Shown one piece after another: positions 18,251 to 19,509 of a DNA stretch of 19,509 nt. The translations under genes and the position numbers were made by a program. The stretch's first letter is position 1; the number at the start of each line of letters is the position of its first letter. The notes below the pieces were generated by a model. That model was not told the DNA's origin. It saw only the letters and a list, made by a program, of their open reading frames with translations, and did not search any database. Source of the DNA: Euperipatoides rowelli. Lineage: Eukaryota > Onychophora > Udeonychophora > Euonychophora > Peripatopsidae. Location of the stretch: NCBI GenBank assembly GCA_003024985.2, contig PXIH01S0004150.1. One strand, 5' to 3'.

Positions 18251-18424
18251 TTAGAAAACAGACAGTTTGCTTTACAGCCTGCAAATAAAATTTTCCACCG
18301 ACACAAACACGTTTGATCACTGAGTAGGCAGGAAGAAAACTTTATTTATGCACTAGTAGATTCCCTAAAAATAAAAAATTAAAATAAATAAATGAGAAAT
18401 GCAATAAAAAAGAAAATTAGGCTG

Positions 18425-18449
18425 TATACTATGGATTCTCCATAGTATA
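18425..18449. repeat. Perfect 10-bp hairpin inside the right TIR boundary
   Basis: TATACTATGG (18,425-18,434) and CCATAGTATA (18,440-18,449) form a perfect stem with a 5-nt loop, just internal to the right TIR. No counterpart was seen next to the left TIR. Confidence 0.7.
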
Positions 18450-18468
18450 TGTCTGTTTGATAGTATCA

Positions 18469-18625
18469 GGTTTTCACAATTTTCGACTTTTTAACAATTT
18501 CAAAATTTGCGATTTGCAAAAAATCCTGACGTGATGGGAAAAAAATGGTCATTTTCGGATTCAGCGTTAAAAAATACATAATCAATTAACAAAAGTTAAA
18601 AAAACACAACCATCGCAGGCTTGTG
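18469..18625 (-). repeat. Right terminal inverted repeat of the nested transposon
   Basis: Inverse of 16,272-16,443 with scattered mismatches and small indels. Its outermost 11 bases, GCAGGCTTGTG, match perfectly, and TAA follows directly. Confidence 0.85.
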
Positions 18626-19375
18626 TAATCGTTTTGTAAAAAAAAAAGGAATAATAAATGCATAAATGTTTTTCAATTAAAACCATAATATAACAAAGCA
18701 TATATTACTGTATAATCAACTTATTATAAAGTTTGATTTTAGATAATTAATTAATTTCAAATGATACTAATATTGACCATTAAATCACATTTACACTTTC
18801 AGTTTAAGCAATTGGAGCATATTATCAAAGGAAGAGGTCACCACCTCCTTGACCAAATCAATATGATCCCATGGAGCCAATATACTTTACAAACTAGTGA
18901 TACTCAGAAAGAGTGAACAAGGCTGAATATTAAACAAGCTATCGGGGGTGACTATATGATTAAATTCAAATAAAATGCGATTTATATGGAATTAAAATAA
19001 TGTAATTTCTTACTGAATAAACTGAAAAATCTACATTAATAAAAAAATATGCTTCTCTCTATCTATCGGGAAAAAATATAATAGAAATCTAAGAAATTTT
19101 AAAATATATCTATTAATTTTAAACTTCAAATTAAAGACTATAAAAGGTTATTCCAATTATTAAATTAAATTGTAATAAGAAGGTATGATGAGTATAATCA
19201 ATAATTAAACAAAGGGAAAAGCCAATGGAATTCAGTCTCATAAATTTAAACGGGAGTATAATTTATTTCACTAATTACAGTATTAGGGAAACAAACAATG
19301 CATCGATTAGGTGCATTTGTGGTATAGTACCAACGCCTATAATGAGGTTAGGCAAGGGTGCAAAATAGCACAATA

Positions 19376-19509
19376 TCAACATTTTCAATAGATTGTTCTT
19401 AGGTTTTTTTTCAGATATGGATAAAGTGCCGTAGTCTGGTAGTTTTGCTACCCAAAGATTTTAATTTTGAGCCGAAGAATTGAAAGGTTAAAAAAATATA
19501 TATATATAA
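19376..19509. other. Flank beyond the 5' LTR, ends in a TA-rich run
   Basis: Sequence unique within the window, with no coding. It should be the original genomic flank of the gypsy insertion, matching the left flank before 11,244, but no shared 4-6 bp target duplication is obvious. The last 14 bases are a TA dinucleotide run. Confidence 0.5.

Larger units (their letters stand above)
16272..18625 (-). mobile_element. Nested DNA transposon with long TIRs and TAA target duplication
   Basis: This 2,354-bp insertion is absent from the 3' LTR copy. Its ends are CACAAGCCTGC and GCAGGCTTGTG, and they extend into inverted repeats of about 155-170 bp. TAA flanks it on both sides (16,269-16,271 and 18,626-18,628); the empty site in the other LTR is CAA (11,859-11,861), one substitution away. 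A 3-bp duplication is known for PIF/Harbinger (TWA) and EnSpm/CACTA (CAC ends) elements. The termini and the protein inside do not let me decide between these, or a less-studied group. It carries one broken gene on the minus strand. Confidence 0.85.
15644..19375 (-). repeat. 5' LTR of the Ty3/gypsy element, interrupted by a DNA transposon
   Basis: Second copy of the 1.36 kb repeat, in two pieces: 15,644-16,271 and 18,629-19,375 on the + strand. It is in the same orientation as 11,244-12,606 and lies upstream of pol on the coding strand. Compared with that copy it has substitutions throughout and small indels, including a 3-base insertion near 15,925. No tRNA-complementary primer-binding site lies next to it: the adjoining bases are RT coding, so a deletion has removed everything between the LTR and mid-RT. 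Confidence 0.72.

Noticed and set aside
1-19509. tRNA, rRNA or other structured RNA genes
   Set aside because: No tRNA B-box with a matching cloverleaf, and no rRNA-like conserved blocks, were found by eye. A covariance-model scan would be decisive, but nothing here supports a call.

Overview
This window is AT-rich eukaryotic nuclear DNA, most likely from an invertebrate animal. It has no operon-like gene packing, no tRNA or rRNA and no CRISPR array. It contains intron-like noncoding DNA, a few possible host exons, and many decayed transposable elements: CR1-like and other non-LTR retrotransposons, hAT-like ends, a Ty3/gypsy element and a cut-and-paste transposon whose protein family I know mainly from invertebrate gene sets. 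The species cannot be named from this sequence. Scattered N bases, clustered at 12,029-12,091 and 12,325-12,334, mark uncertain assembly.

Left part (1-5,010): a GC-richer stretch (1-330) with a splice-donor-like site; the 3' end of a CR1-like LINE on the + strand (about 620-877); a dispersed repeat of about 270 bp present twice directly and once inverted; a short hAT-like MITE; and a candidate terminal exon of a + strand host gene (4,661-4,771) with a good acceptor, a stop codon and a downstream AATAAA.

Middle (5,475-11,243): two inverted copies of a 25-28 nt motif, each flanked by TATA, bound a 2.0 kb segment (5,480-7,473) that looks like an undescribed DNA transposon. A possible exon (7,212-7,404, minus) lies inside its right end. 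A minus-strand LINE reverse transcriptase remnant (about 7,640-9,500) follows and carries an internal inverted duplication of about 97 bp. The stretch 9,560-11,243 is anonymous.

Right part (11,244-19,375): a decayed Ty3/gypsy LTR retrotransposon on the minus strand. Its 3' LTR (11,244-12,606) and 5' LTR (15,644-19,375) flank a pol remnant ordered RT, degenerate native RNase H, a second RNase H1-type domain, and integrase (zinc finger, DDE core, GPY/F module). Gag, protease, the primer-binding site and the N-terminal half of RT are missing; RT stops exactly at the LTR edge. The 5' LTR is split by a 2.35 kb DNA transposon (16,272-18,625) with about 155-170 bp terminal inverted repeats, a TAA target duplication and a broken Cys-rich transposase-like gene. 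The 3' LTR preserves the matching empty site.

The most interesting point is the tandem RNase H arrangement: the gypsy-type RNase H has lost two acidic catalytic residues while a second, RNase H1-like domain fused after it keeps three of four. This resembles what is known for vertebrate retroviruses and plant Tat elements. All mobile-element genes here are broken, so none is likely to be active as it stands.
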